Shown here piece after piece: positions 30,812 to 43,215 of a DNA stretch of 64,000 nt. The notes below the pieces were generated by a model. The model saw only the letters and a list, made by a program, of their open reading frames with translations. It had not been told where the DNA came from and did no database searches. Origin of the DNA: Eucommia ulmoides (lineage: Eukaryota; Streptophyta; Magnoliopsida; Garryales; Eucommiaceae); assembly GCA_016647705.1 (NCBI GenBank), contig CM028336.1:15985380-16049379 (forward strand), given 5' to 3'. Both the position numbers and the translations under genes were made by a program. Position 1 is the stretch's first letter. The number at the start of each line of letters is the position of its first letter.

Positions 30812-32045
30812 TATTTTTTGTAACTGGTATCTACTACTGATTCTCCATATTATCTCAGATGAAACAATGGATATGATCTTGAAGATGAATCCGCCTCTTT
30901 TCTTTCAAGAGGATTCGACGGTGTGGCAACCTGAGCAATCAAGTATTTTCTCTAGCAAATTTGCCTATAATGAGATTAAAAAAGAGGAAAATTTGAGTAC
31001 CAACCCAAATTGGAATTGGATTTGGAAGCTCAAAATTCCTTAATCCATGAGGCACTTTATATGGCTCATTTTCCATGGGAAATTGATAACAAAAGAATAC
31101 TTGGCAAGATGGTCCAATGATGTCACAACACTTTTCCAAAGATGTAAAACGACAAATGAATCAATTGACCATGTGTTGAGGACTTTTCCCAAAGCTAAAA
31201 AGATTTGGAGAGCTTTTCAAACTTCATACCAAATTCCATATTTCTGTAAGAATGATGGGTTGGACTAGATCAGAAGGAATCTTGCAGGGAAGTTTTTAGG
31301 CATAAGTCTTCTAATTTCTATCTCTTTATTGCTATATTATGGAAAATTTGGAAGGACATGAATAGTGAAGTCGTTGAGGGAACAACTCAAGATGAATTCA
31401 CCATGTTGATGAAAATTGATAGATTAAAAATCGATCTGATCGGTTCATTTTGTCCTTCCATCTTTCCTCAAGAGAATTTTAATATTTCTAATTGGATTCC
31501 TTCTCATATAGGGTACTTTAAGCTAAATACTGATGGAAACGCGAAAGAAAATCCAGGAGTCGGAGAATATGGAGGACTTTAAGGGACCATAATGGAACTT
31601 GGCATTTTCAATTCCACGGCCACATAAGGAGCTGAGCTGCAACAGTTTGGAAGCAGAAATCGGAAAAGTGTATAAAGTAATATCTCAGCTCTCCAATAGT
31701 AGTTATAATAAAGTCATCATTGAAATCAATGCCACAGAAGTTGCCAAGCTGATTCAAGAAGAATGCCCCCAACAACCATAGATTCAAAACATGGATCGGT
31801 GACTGCAAAAGGGTGATGAAGACTAAGGACTTTACTCTTAAAGTTATTCCTAGGGACAGCAACCAATGTGCGGACTATCTTGCCAAGATGGGGGCAGAGA
31901 TAGATGAAGAGTTTAAGTACATTTTTAACCCACCTGAGGGTCTTATTGAGTTGTTGCTTGCAGACAATAAGTCTCGAACAAGTGCCATGGCTTAGTGTTT
32001 TGTATGAACTCTTATGTACCCAAAAAAAAAAAAAAGGAAAAAAAT
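30812..32045 (+). mobile_element. LINE-1 type element, 5'-truncated 3' end (zinc-binding RT tail and RNase H)
   Basis: Plus-strand fragments encode the zf-RVT region (WKLKIP, then FIWLIFHGKLITKEYLAR, and SIDHVLRTFPKAKKIWRAF) and an RNase H domain (GYFKLNTDGNAKENPGVGEY, SLEAEIGKVYKV, then VIPRDSNQCADYLAKMG), ending at about 31995 with a stop after TSAMA. A poly-A run (about 32020-32043) follows. The 9-bp word AAAGAGTGA flanks it at 30803-30811 and 32046-32054 as a candidate target duplication. Frameshifts and stops make it a pseudo-copy. The Asn-Thr-Asp-Gly of RNase H is kept. Confidence 0.85.
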
Positions 32046-32054
32046 AAAGAGTGA

Positions 32055-33110
32055 ATTTTAATTTCTGTTTTATGTCCACCTGAAATTCGGTATTAATACT
32101 CTTTGTCAAGATAAATGAGTAGGGTCGCTTTTTTAGGTGATTTTTCGTTTAAAATGATAATAATAATTTTTTCAAGTGTTCAAATTATTACTTGTCTAAT
32201 TTATATGTGTAAAAAATGATCAATTAATTATAAAAGTAAAATTTCAAGCGTTAAAAATAATTTAATTTAACAATCTTAGAAGTGAGAATGTGAAATTTTT
32301 GGACGACTCCTTTCAAAACTTTTTATGTCCTATTTATTATATAGATTTGTATGAGATAATTTGGGATACATTATTAGCTTGTTAACGATATTATATAATA
32401 TAAAAATATAAAAATTTAAATTTTTATTTGATTTCAATCGTTAAATCTAATCCAAGAGTTGAAAATGTCTCCTAACTTTTTTTACTCTTGACCATTAAAT
32501 GTTTAATTTAATGGTCAAAAATATCTCAAATATAAAATATGTTCTGATTTATAGAATATATATTTCTTAAGAAGTTACTTTCGCATCAAAATAACTTTTT
32601 TTTTTTTTAAAAAAAAAAAGCAAATTTATTACTTGTGCATTTAAGAATTGTCTTTTTATAAATATTTAAACCAATATTTTATCTTTATATATTCAAAATA
32701 TGAAAATAATCAATGGTAATAATTATATTTTAACCTTGTATGTTGTTGGATTCAAAAATCTAAGTTTATTTTGATACAACTTTGATATTGAACAAGCTTG
32801 TTGAATGTAACAAAGTAAATTTTTAAGTGACCAACACAAATTTTACTATTAAATTTAACAAATTTTTGAGCAAAATTCATTGACAAATTTAACAATACAA
32901 ATTTATTGCTAATTTTCATGTTGTAGAATATCACAAAATAATTTTTAATACAACTAATGAACATTATCTCAATACATTGATTCATCAAGCAACAGGCAGA
33001 TGCGATGCTGAATTCAACAAAACAAAAATTACTTGATGAAAAAGATGATTTTGGCATCGTTATAAAACTACAAATTAGTCGATTAAATAATATAATTTGT
33101 TCATACATAC
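32055..33110. other. AT-rich intergenic DNA
   Basis: No gene was recognised. It holds poly-A/T runs (near 32600-32620). The minus-strand frame at 32752-33108 is AT-rich with no family resemblance. Confidence 0.5.
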
Positions 33111-33463
33111 TGTTGGATTATGGAGCGGGTCGGGTCAACTCTTGAAATGTTTGCATGGGCCCCCAAAGTCCATGAACAACCACCATGTAAATGCGTGTAG
33201 CTCTTAGTCTCAAAGATCATGTTTATTCGATAAACATCCATTAGAAATAACATACCCTTTAAGGTTCCCTCCATAAATAGGTATTAATACCTCTAAGGTT
33301 TTTAATCCTATCAAATTATAGAAAATTTGAATGGTCTTGATTAGTGAATATTATTATAAAAGATTAGTGGTATTTTTCTTGCCGATGAGAGAAGAAATAA
33401 AGAAGGGGTTGTAAACGGGTCTTCCGAATCCAAAACGTATGCTTCTGCTTCAATGTTTCCACA
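33111..33463 (+). repeat. Copia-like 5' LTR with primer-binding site
   Basis: It begins TGTTGGATTATGG, contains CCATAAATAGG (near 33270) as a possible TATA region, and ends near TTTCCACA. It is followed by ATTGTCATCAAAGCC (33473-33487), a decayed form of the TTGGTATCAAAGCC primer site typical of Copia elements. No matching 3' LTR was found in the window. Confidence 0.62.
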
Positions 33464-33487
33464 TTAGTTTATATTGTCATCAAAGCC

Positions 33488-36300
33488 TTATAGACTTGTT
33501 TTGCGTAATTATTTTGTTATAGTGCATGAATAATAGTTTTTATGGAAGAAAATATGTTTCTTCATTAATGGCTGAAAAGTAGTTTTTTTCGAAAATCGTA
33601 ATATTTCTTAACAAAATTATATAGAAATATTCTATGTTTTATTACAAGTTAAATGATATAAATTTTAAAATTTGGACCTATGATTGATTCTATTTGATTT
33701 TTTAAAGACTGAAAAAAATATCAAATTTCTGGCTACAGACGTTTCTGGTTCATTGAAGAAGAAGACTAAAAGCGATGTCGTTTTACTTATTTTATAAAAT
33801 TGCACGTTTTTTTTTCCCTTTCGAATATAAGGGAACATAAAGGAAAGTGGTTACAAAAAATTGTAGAAGTCGAACCCAGGCACCCGCAAATTAAATGCAA
33901 CCTTACAACCACTAGGATAAATGCATCATTTTTTCAATTTTAGCGCACATATTTTATTCACACAGTTTGAGGATTAAAGTACCCGAAATTTAAAAGGCAT
34001 CTCCAAAAGAACTAAATCCAAGATCTCAAAGATTAGGCACAACATCTTACCACTATAACACATAAATCAACTCATTTGAAAAAATACTGGTTTATTTGAT
34101 ATGTTTAAGTTACAGTGGATAAATTACATATTTAATCGTATACCATGCCATGAAACTTTATATTATTTAATTATGAACATGAATTATATGTGAACTTCAT
34201 GTTATTTAATTGGGTATACATTTCATATTAATTTAGAAAAGCATGAAATTAAATTTGTAGGCAATAATGAGTTGAGATATATTTTCCTCATTTTTATTTT
34301 GGCATAATGGATATAAAACTGATATTTAGTTCTACAAAATACAGGAGATGATTATGAGCATAGTGAAATTTTCGATCTTATACTATGAAATTATGTGTTA
34401 TTGTTTAGGTTCGATTATTGCGACAAAATAATCAGTGTGTGTGCTAATATCCTAATGTGCATAAAATGTAGTGAAATGACTTTTAATAAATATAGTAGAC
34501 GGGCCTTGCTCAAGTTGAGAAACTGGATGAGGATAACTACAATATTTAGTATCGTAAGTTCCAGTATCTTCCAAATAAACGCGAGGTCCTGGAGACGTTG
34601 ATATATAGTATGGAATCACCTCTAGAAGGTAATTCTGCTTAGTACCGACATGAGATGAAAACCTATCAAAATTGGGCCGAGAAAGATCGTTGTGCAAGAT
34701 TCATTATGTTAAGCTACATGCATTATGATTTGATCGGTGATTATGAAGGTTATACCACTGAACTAAAGATATAAAATGCCTTGGAAGTTGGAATTTAGCA
34801 GTACATTAACAATCAGGTTGTGAGCCTTAACGCTTAAGTTTGAAATTTATAAGATATCTCCCAGAACAAAGATAGATGAGCATCTCTGGAAAACGTTGGT
34901 GATGATATGAAACCTAAAGTCAGTTGATAATAACTTATCTGATGAGCAACCTTGCAGTGCGTTGCTCTTTGCCAATTCTTGGGAGCAAATAAAGCTCACA
35001 ATGACACACAATGAAACTATCAAAAAATTTACCCAATTATTGTGTCCTTTGGAATTGGAGGCAAAATGGTGAGTCTCAAATCATGAGTACAAAATACTAG
35101 AAGAACCACAAGAGGACTTACTAGTATAGTAAGGGATCCAATATGATCATTCTTGATGTCCTACATGATAACTTTACTCAATGTCAAAATAAGATGTTTG
35201 AGATATAATTGTATTTGTGATATTTTAACTTGAGGTACTATATTACATGTATGAGTTTCTATACATTGATAATACTAAATGTTGTACTCTAACCACAAGA
35301 TTTCAAAGATATTCATTGGGTAAAGTGGTACATACATGTGACTGTATAAATATACAAGATAAGATCTATTACTCTCAACAAAAAGAGACACATCCTATAT
35401 GATTCGATTTAATATAATTCATCCAAACCTATGGTCAGAGCAATGTGACTATTAGGATGATATTTCAATTGGTGTTATAAGGAATTATATTATCAATCAA
35501 TGTACATATGATTAAATTAGGGTTTTGACTTTTATCCAAACTCTGTTAGTCCTTTTGAGAATACAAGATACAGAAATCGTATAATATGAAAATCATATCT
35601 GAGGAGGTTCTCTTAGTGAAATTCTTACCAACTGGACATGGCTGTGATACGTGAGTAGCTTGACTCACAGTCGGAGCAAATATCTTTGAGTAAAAGTATT
35701 TTCTCTTGGAAGGAAAAAATTAGAATTTTTTAAATTTAATTGATTAATTAATTGGTATAATAATTAATTAGTTAATTAATTTTAGCATCCATCTTTTGGT
35801 ATAAACCTAATAGGTCACACACAATGACAAATAGAAGTTAGAAAAGTTCACTAAAGGAATAGGTAGTAATGCTGAACTTTTGGAAGTTCAAGGGACAAAG
35901 TGAAAATATGAAAAGAGGGGGCCCAGGGTTTAGAACCCTTGACAAATGAAAATCCATCTTTGGCCGCCCACTAGTCCAAAATTTTGGCCACCACCTAAGC
36001 GTCTGAAATCTTTGTTTCTTTCTATGTTTGTACTATTGTTTTGAATCTTACTGCCACATAGATTCAAATAAGATCTACCATAGTATATTGGGAATAGAAT
36101 ATGATTCTTATAAATTGCAAGATTACTTTCCTTTCTGAGTTTTTTTATGTGGATACAGTTAGAGACACGACACTTGTGTTTGTTCTAAGAAAATCAATCT
36201 TTGTTGTCGGTACCTAATCAAATCAAGCCGGTCTTTGCACGAGTCTTCTCAAATCATGCCTTGGGAACTACTAACTTTCGGGGTGAAGTACCCAAAAAGT
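33488..36300 (+). pseudogene. Decayed Copia gag and internal region
   Basis: At about 34500-34860 the plus strand reads LAQVEKLDEDNYNI, then REVLETLIYSMESPLEGNSA, then AEKDRCARFIMLSYMHYDLI and DYEGYTTELKI with stops: the N-terminal gag layout of Copia (the 'NY' block, then W-x-KKD-x2-AR-x2-I). Downstream (34900-36300) no pol domain could be read, so this is a gag-only or heavily deleted copy. Confidence 0.55.
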
Positions 36301-37900
36301 AATCAAATTAAATACGAATTAATTTATGTATGTTCTATTTATTTTATGTTGATACGGTTAGATTAGACATAGAAGAACATGATATTAAATTATGATTTAT
36401 TTATTTATTTATATATTTTTCTACATAAATCTGTTATTTTAATATCACTTCCTTTAGAGAAAAGATGGGAATTATCTTTCCTTCATCATGTTTGAGTGGA
36501 GGAAGAAAGATTCATTTGATATAGTTTGTAAGAAAAATCTTATAATAAGATATAATGATTATAAAAGCCTTTGATAATTTTTGATTGTCCGATGTCCTAG
36601 GAGACAAAGAACAATTGAGATTAAAAAACAAATACAACAAAAATATAAATTGTGTTTTATACACACACACACACACACAGAGAAAGAAAGTATAAATGGA
36701 TTTGTTTTTTCAATTTTAGGAAGGTAATTTAGGGATGCTTTGGTTAATAATTTCTTAGGTCCTCCATTTTCGTTGCACCTAAATCTCCCTCTCTCACTCA
36801 CTCTTATTCCATAAAAAATGTCCAAATAATTATTTAACATCCTTCTCTTCCTTGCTCCCTATGCCATCGCCTCGTTGTCATCTCACCATCGGCCTGTTGT
36901 CGCCTCTCCATTGTTTCATTGCCATCGCATCTTATCAAGCCGCAACCGTTGAATCCCTCCCTCAGTCTAGATCATTTTTCTCTAATTATTTTTCCCATCT
37001 TTTGGTCTCCATCTATCTACTCTAGCTATGAGCTTTGCTTTCTACATCAAGGCAACGCTGACCTTGACCATACAATCACCATTTATGCTACAGTTAAGAT
37101 TTTCTCTCTCCTTCTTTCCTCCTCTATTTCTTCTCTAGATATCTATAGCTACACCACACCATCATCTTTCCATCTTCCCAGCCCACAAACGCCATCCAAA
37201 TATCAGCCGATCACTACTGCAACATGAACTCAAGGTATTCCTCTCTCACTTCCTAGAAACATGTACATCCTACCGACTTCTATCCAAAATAATGGCAATC
37301 CATTATTGTAGATGTATAATTTTTTCAGACTAACTATTGTTTGTCCCTCTAGATCTGCTCTACTTCACCATCCTAGCACCTAGTCCCAACCAAACCCAGA
37401 AACTACGTAAATCATATTTCTTTTCTTCGAAGTTCATATATTTAGGGAAATTAATTAGGTCTTTTAGTATGAACAAAGAATTTTATTTATTTTATGTGAT
37501 TTCAATTTATTCAACAATTATATTTTTGAGCTTACAAAAACAAAATTACAACAATGTGGAACTTTTAGGATGATTAAAATCTATTTTAAAAGACTACTTT
37601 CGTAGATCTCAATGTATTTTCCCCAACATAAGTGTACTTTTTCAATTCCCAATGTTTCAAGTATTCCATTTTGTGAATCAGTTCCTATATCACAACCGAT
37701 TCAATAAACTAAGCTATCAAAATTCTTAGTAGAGAAGGAAATAAGAGAGAACTTTTCGTACCCTGTATTCGATGCTTTCAGTTTTAATTTACGGGTATGC
37801 ACCAGCAGCTCCCTTTTTGCTTTGAATACATTAATCAAGCCCATCCGCTTTTTTTTTTTTGCACCAGCAACTCCTTTCGTATTTTTTTGACCAAAATACC
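36301..37900. other. AT-rich intergenic DNA with (AC)n
   Basis: It contains an (AC)10-like microsatellite near 36661-36680. The open frames at 36559-36840, 36919-37227 and 37337-37573 show no family resemblance and are not called. Confidence 0.5.
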
Positions 37901-39060
37901 CCTCGTATGTAACTTTCAATGCTAACATCAAAATACATGAATTTTTTCGTAATTCCTGATATTGTAAAATTAATATTTTTACACTGTATTAATCAGTAAA
38001 ATATACTTTTTTTTACGATATACTAATCATATTTTTTTGGACGTATGAATCGTATTATGCGTGGATGTTAAATGTAACATCCAAAGGCAATGTTGAATGT
38101 AACATCCAAAGGAATAACCAGTTATACGTTTTTTTATCCAATATTATGATACATCTGATTATCCCCCCTTTATCGCATCTTTCAATGTGTGTATTGAATG
38201 TAACATTATCTAATATTGCCAAAATTCAAAAAATATTTTCAATGGATGTTGTATGTAACATCTATAATCAATAATTATTTTTAGTTGTTGTTACATGTAA
38301 AACATATTTTTATGTGAATGTTACATGTAACATTTATATTTCAGGGGATGTTACATATAAACATTAATTCGATTCCCAATTTCTTTCACTAACACAAACC
38401 CACATTTCTCTCACTAATTTCAGGAGAACGTTACATGTAACATTAACACAGACCCATGTTTCTCTTACTACAAATTCTCTCTCATCTCTACATCTAAGTA
38501 AACAAACTTCAAATTACAGGGTGGAAAGTGTAATTTTATCCAGATATTTTGAAGTGTAAACCAGCTGTTACACACAAACTTGAAAAATGTGCACAGTCAT
38601 TCCTCCTCCTATATCTCCCTAGTTTGCGGATTTGTGTTTCGGCACTTCACCATTTATCTCTCTCTAAACAAATAAATAATGAACGGGTATTGAGCACCTA
38701 ATGAACGACAAAGATGAACGAGTTCAAGATTTTCGGTGAAGGTCGGATCTGAGCTGCGAAGGTGGTGGAGAAACCAGAACTGGACGGCAACGCTGGGGAA
38801 GGCGTCGGCGACGGTGGGAAAGGCACGGATCTGAACGGCGATGGCGGGAGTGCATCGGATCTCGACAATGACAGCGGTGAATCTGGGTTGTGAAGGGGGC
38901 AAGGAAATGCTCGCGCGAATCACGAGAGGAGCATTTCGGTAATCTCGTTGCCGTCTGTTTTTTAAAAAATGACTAATTGATGCAAAAAATCGCTGGACAT
39001 GGGAGTTTTCAGTTTAACTTAAAGTAGGTGGGTTTAAACAGTGAACAATAACTATTTTTG
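37901..39060. repeat. Repeat region with ATGTAACAT / TGTTACATGTAACA palindromes
   Basis: Between about 38066 and 38450 the words AATGTAACATCC and GTTACATGTAACAT recur; the perfect 14-bp palindrome TGTTACATGTAACA occurs near 38320 and a close variant near 38430. The right part (38690-38930, minus-strand ORF) is GC-richer, with repeated GGCGA/CGGCGA words, and ends in TTTTTTAAAAAATG. It is probably a non-autonomous transposon; ends were not resolved. A related palindrome cluster is at 46010-46310. Confidence 0.5.
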
Positions 39061-40790
39061 GGTTTAAATGATAATTTTCCCTTTAATTTATTTAATTTAT
39101 ATTAAATGTTGTTATTTTTTAAATTAATTATCTATCTCGGAAAGATATTTCAATTGATATCATATCTAATCACTCACCCGCATTTTCTTGTGTTGTTACA
39201 TTTTAATATAATATATATTATTAATTAAATAAATTAATTATTTTTGGAGTTTTATAAGTTATGGAGTTAAAAGGTCTCCCACTATCTCAACAGGTTAGTG
39301 CTCCATTTTGATGTCATTTAATTTTCTTGTAACTTTCAAGATTTTTGAAATTTTGTACCATTTTTCATTTATTTGTGTGTATTTAATCTTGTGTGTTTTG
39401 GGAGCCTATAAATAGATCATTCCACAAGCTTTGTTATTCATTCATATTTTCATATATACATACTTTATATTGGGCAAATAAAAGTGTTCTCTTGGTAGAA
39501 TTTTGGATTCTACTACTTGTGCAAAGTTAGTGCGAACCAAATTACTAGGTCGGGCTCTTGTATCCTGGAGGGAACAAGTTAAAGATAAATTTTGTTGCAC
39601 CAGTTTTAAGGCATTGCCAATCGCAGAGAGCTTGAATCTCCTCAAAGAGAATGAGATTTTCGTGCCTTAGTCCAATATTAGTTTGTATTTTTCTTGATTT
39701 ATTTGTATTTTTTCCAACATCTTGTATTATGATAACTTTGTTTTGGGCTATGACATATTTCTTCGTGGCTTTTTGGATCCCACACAAACAAAGATAGATG
39801 TGAGGAGGGCATTTTGTTTTTAAATAAATACTTCCATTTTGTATAAACTATCAAAATAATACAAAGGATTTTTCTGTAAATCCACCAGGTTTGTTTTTAA
39901 TTTATGTTTTCATTGTTATGACTAATTTCTATTTATTTTTGGTTTCCAAGTTCTATTTTTGGATCTGGGTTACAAAGTTTTCTAAAATCTCAATTTAGGG
40001 AACCAGTACATATTATAATGTATTTTTAATTATATCTGATTGTTCTGTTTTTTCGAGAATCATGAGTCGATAATCGCAAAGTGGCAAAAATAAAATTGCA
40101 ATTGATTTTCATGTTTATTACCTTTTCTTTTCTTTATGTTAAATTTTATTTTTTTAATTGGATATAATCTAAATGCTCTTCTTTTTTACTCAAAAAGCCT
40201 TATTCATCGCCTTCTCCTTTTTGTTTCCACATGTTTTTGTTTTCGCAACACCTCAACATTGTCTAGATTTATCAGTTTCGTTCTATATTTTTTGATTTCT
40301 TATATTATCCTATTGAAGCTTCTTTATTTTTGTTGGATCATGAGTTGCAATACACAAATAACACATCCTGTATTTGTGTCATGCATGAAAATCTTGCCCT
40401 AGGTACATATGGAGCATATTATTTTCTCCAGAGTTTTTGAATAATAGGAGACATATTTTCATCTGATTGAAGTGTTGTATGTATCCATCATTTTTATTGA
40501 ATGAATATGATTTTACATGCATCAGAATCTTTCCTTTACTAGAAGTATCTCAATTCCAAAAAATAATATTTCAAAATACGATATGAGATAATTCTAATAC
40601 TAAAGTTTCAAGTAATATATGATGAATAAGAGTTATTTTTTCTTGAACATGATAGACATAATAGAGTTGTAGAACTCTAGCTTGTCGTTTCCATTTTTTT
40701 TTTTTTTTACATTTACGGACTAATTCTTGCATCCAAATATTGTAGTAGTATAGTTTAATTTATTTTGGTTGTTAACTTTGATGGCCCAGT
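39061..40790. other. Intergenic DNA with an LTR-like promoter segment
   Basis: The stretch TTGGGAGCCTATAAATAGAT (39398-39417), followed by CATTCATATTTTC and a run to GGAGGGAACAAG (39560-39580), resembles the U3/R portion of a plant LTR. No flanking coding remnants were recognised. Confidence 0.35.
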
Positions 40791-43215
40791 GATCTACCCA
40801 AGAGGGGGTGAATTGGATAGTTATAAAAATTTATCGAAATTTCTTATCTTTCAACATTTAAATAATCAAATAATCAATTTATCTTAAATCGATTATTATT
40901 TTTATAACACAGCGAATAAGTGTTCAAATCTAGGTACACACCCAAATAATAAAAATATAAATAATCTAAATCAATATGTCACACAATGATATATCTTGGT
41001 TCACCAAGTTATTTTTGGCAAATCCAGTCCTCCGAACCCCACGGAGATTCGCACCCAATAGACTCAAGATTTCTTTACCAGGTAGGAACTAAACCTTTAC
41101 ACAATGATTATTTTCACAGGCTCAGAATCAAGTTTTATAATTTTTTTTTTTCACATGTTAAAGAAGAACCTCTATCTTTTTATCAGACTAAAGATTAATC
41201 TAATTCTATTAAGGAGGAATCATCACCTAATCATTTTTCCAGGCACAAGAATAACCTTATATTTTTTTCAGGATCAAGACTAACCTAATCCTTTCACACG
41301 TTAAGGATCAAACCTAATTCTTTTATACCTTAGGCTAAGAATCAAACCTCACAAAAAACACTCCAAGTATCTTTTTCCCAAGTAAGGATGAAACATTTAC
41401 AAATCACTCCAAATAATTCTAATCAGAAAGAATCAAGCCTAATTGTTATCAAGGGAAAAAATAATCTAACTTTTTTATGCAATAGGTGAAGATTAAACCT
41501 TAATCTCTTTACCGGAAGAGATTGAAACCCAACTACCCTTGACTAGATACTCCCAACAGTATCTAATCTGCATAAACTCACCAATTACAAATATTGATAA
41601 ATTTCTTCCCACTCGGAGCTTCTACCACCTCAAATCAATTAAACTCAATTAATGTCCCGATAATTACTAGTGATAGAAATTAAGGAATACAATATCTAAT
41701 TATATAAATAATACGGGTAGTACAAAATTGAGCACGTAATTAGAATATCACACAAATTGTTTTGAAAGAATTTTTATGTTTTTAAAGTTCAAAAACGATT
41801 TCACAAGATCTTATATCTAAGTAAGCAGTAATAATATATAATCACAATAAAGAACAAAAATTTGGATCGATCTCACCAAGAAAAAACACCGAAAGATTGA
41901 AAACAAATCTCAAGACAACTTAGATCGGTGATGCCAAATCATTTAGCGCTTTAACTCAAGAACTTCAATCACAGAATGATCTCACAATGATCTCTCAATA
42001 AAATATCATAATGATAACTCTTAGAAAGCTCAGGAACAATTAGTTCTTGATGGAAGTGAAATATTTGATATGTGAAAAACGCAGGTCTATATAAACTGGT
42101 TTGAAACGGACCTTCTAACAGCTAATTCCCAAAAAATATGACACTTAAATGCACATATCGACCCCATATATCAATACCATTTAATTCTGGTCAATTTCAC
42201 TTAAATATGGCTTTTAAATAATTCAATTTAGTTCTCAAATTATTTCTCATTCTCAAATTGAAAGGATATGAAGTATTAAATAGACTAAATTGAGAAACAC
42301 TTAAAATAAGTATACCATATCTATAGAGATATTAAAATAAGTGTATCGCATCGTTAATATATCCAAATCCCTACAATATCTCGCTCAAGTATCCCAAAAA
42401 CGGCTAGTTTTTGAATAGTTTCTCGAAATCCTCAAAATTTGAAACAACACAGTCGGTTGATCGATCATAGGCCATCAGTCGACCGATCGCTTCAGGTTGT
42501 AGACCAAGCCATTTCTAAAACAACGGTTAGTTGACCGATCCCCATAGGTCGGTTGACCGATCGATACAGGATGCAAATTCAAGCCAAATTTTGGCCCTGA
42601 TCGGTTGACCGATCATCAACGGTCAGTCGACCGATCGATACAGAGAGTTCAACTATCAGTCATCAATTGACCGATCTCCCTTGATCGGTTGACCGATCGA
42701 TTAAGAGACTTTTCAATTCTCCAGCCCTTTCCCATCGGTTGACTGATCTTTTATGGTCGATTGACCGATCACCGCTGGAACTCATTTTCTCAAATTATTT
42801 TAACTCCAAAACTTCAACATTTTCGACCCTTTAACCGATTTCTTTTCTCGGTTAACTGAATTGACACTATTAATCAATTTTAAATACTAATCTTGCTTAG
42901 GTTAATTTTTCTTTTTCTATTTCACATTAGAGCAAATAATTGAACTTAATTAAGATCATGTTATAAACACACATAAATATCAATAATTTAATTTGTATCG
43001 TGTGTAATCCTAATCGAAATGCATTAAGAGTAAAAATGAATTTGAGTTGTTTTCACCTAAATTCTTCTAAATCTTCAATCTCTTAATGTCTGTCTCTACA
43101 TCCTTCACAATTTCTTCATGATGATATCTTGATTAGAACTCTTTAAACTGAAAAACTCAATAAACTCATTAGTTCCACAAAAAACATCAACACTTAATTG
43201 TCCATCAAAATCTCG
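40791..43215. repeat. Repeat element beginning GGCCCAGTGATCTACCCAAG with a palindrome array
   Basis: The left edge TTTGATGGCCC (about 40778-40788) and the right edge CCATCAAAAT (about 43204) form an 8-bp inverted match (TTTGATGG/CCATCAAA). The left edge (CCCAAGAGGGGGTGAATTGG) matches a phrase I have seen in repetitive DNA of several plants. The body is AT-rich with CAAACCT-type repeats; at 42440-42780 is an array of GATCGGTTGACCGATC. No coding region and no clear target duplication were seen, so the class is unresolved. Confidence 0.45.
42440..42780. repeat. Array of the palindrome GATCGGT-TG-ACCGATC
   Basis: About ten copies of CGGTTGACCGATC and its variants (CAGTCGACCGATC, TTAGTTGACCGATC, CAATTGACCGATC) occur within 340 bp. 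Perfect forms are at 42599-42614 and 42683-42698. Each forms a 7-bp inverted repeat around a TG spacer. Copies come in pairs separated by about 20 bp, with each pair followed by (C/G)GATACAG-like words. Confidence 0.9.

Noticed and set aside
42440-42780. CRISPR-like array
   Set aside because: Repeats are short, imperfect and palindromic with no uniform spacers, in a plant nuclear window; they do not fit CRISPR.
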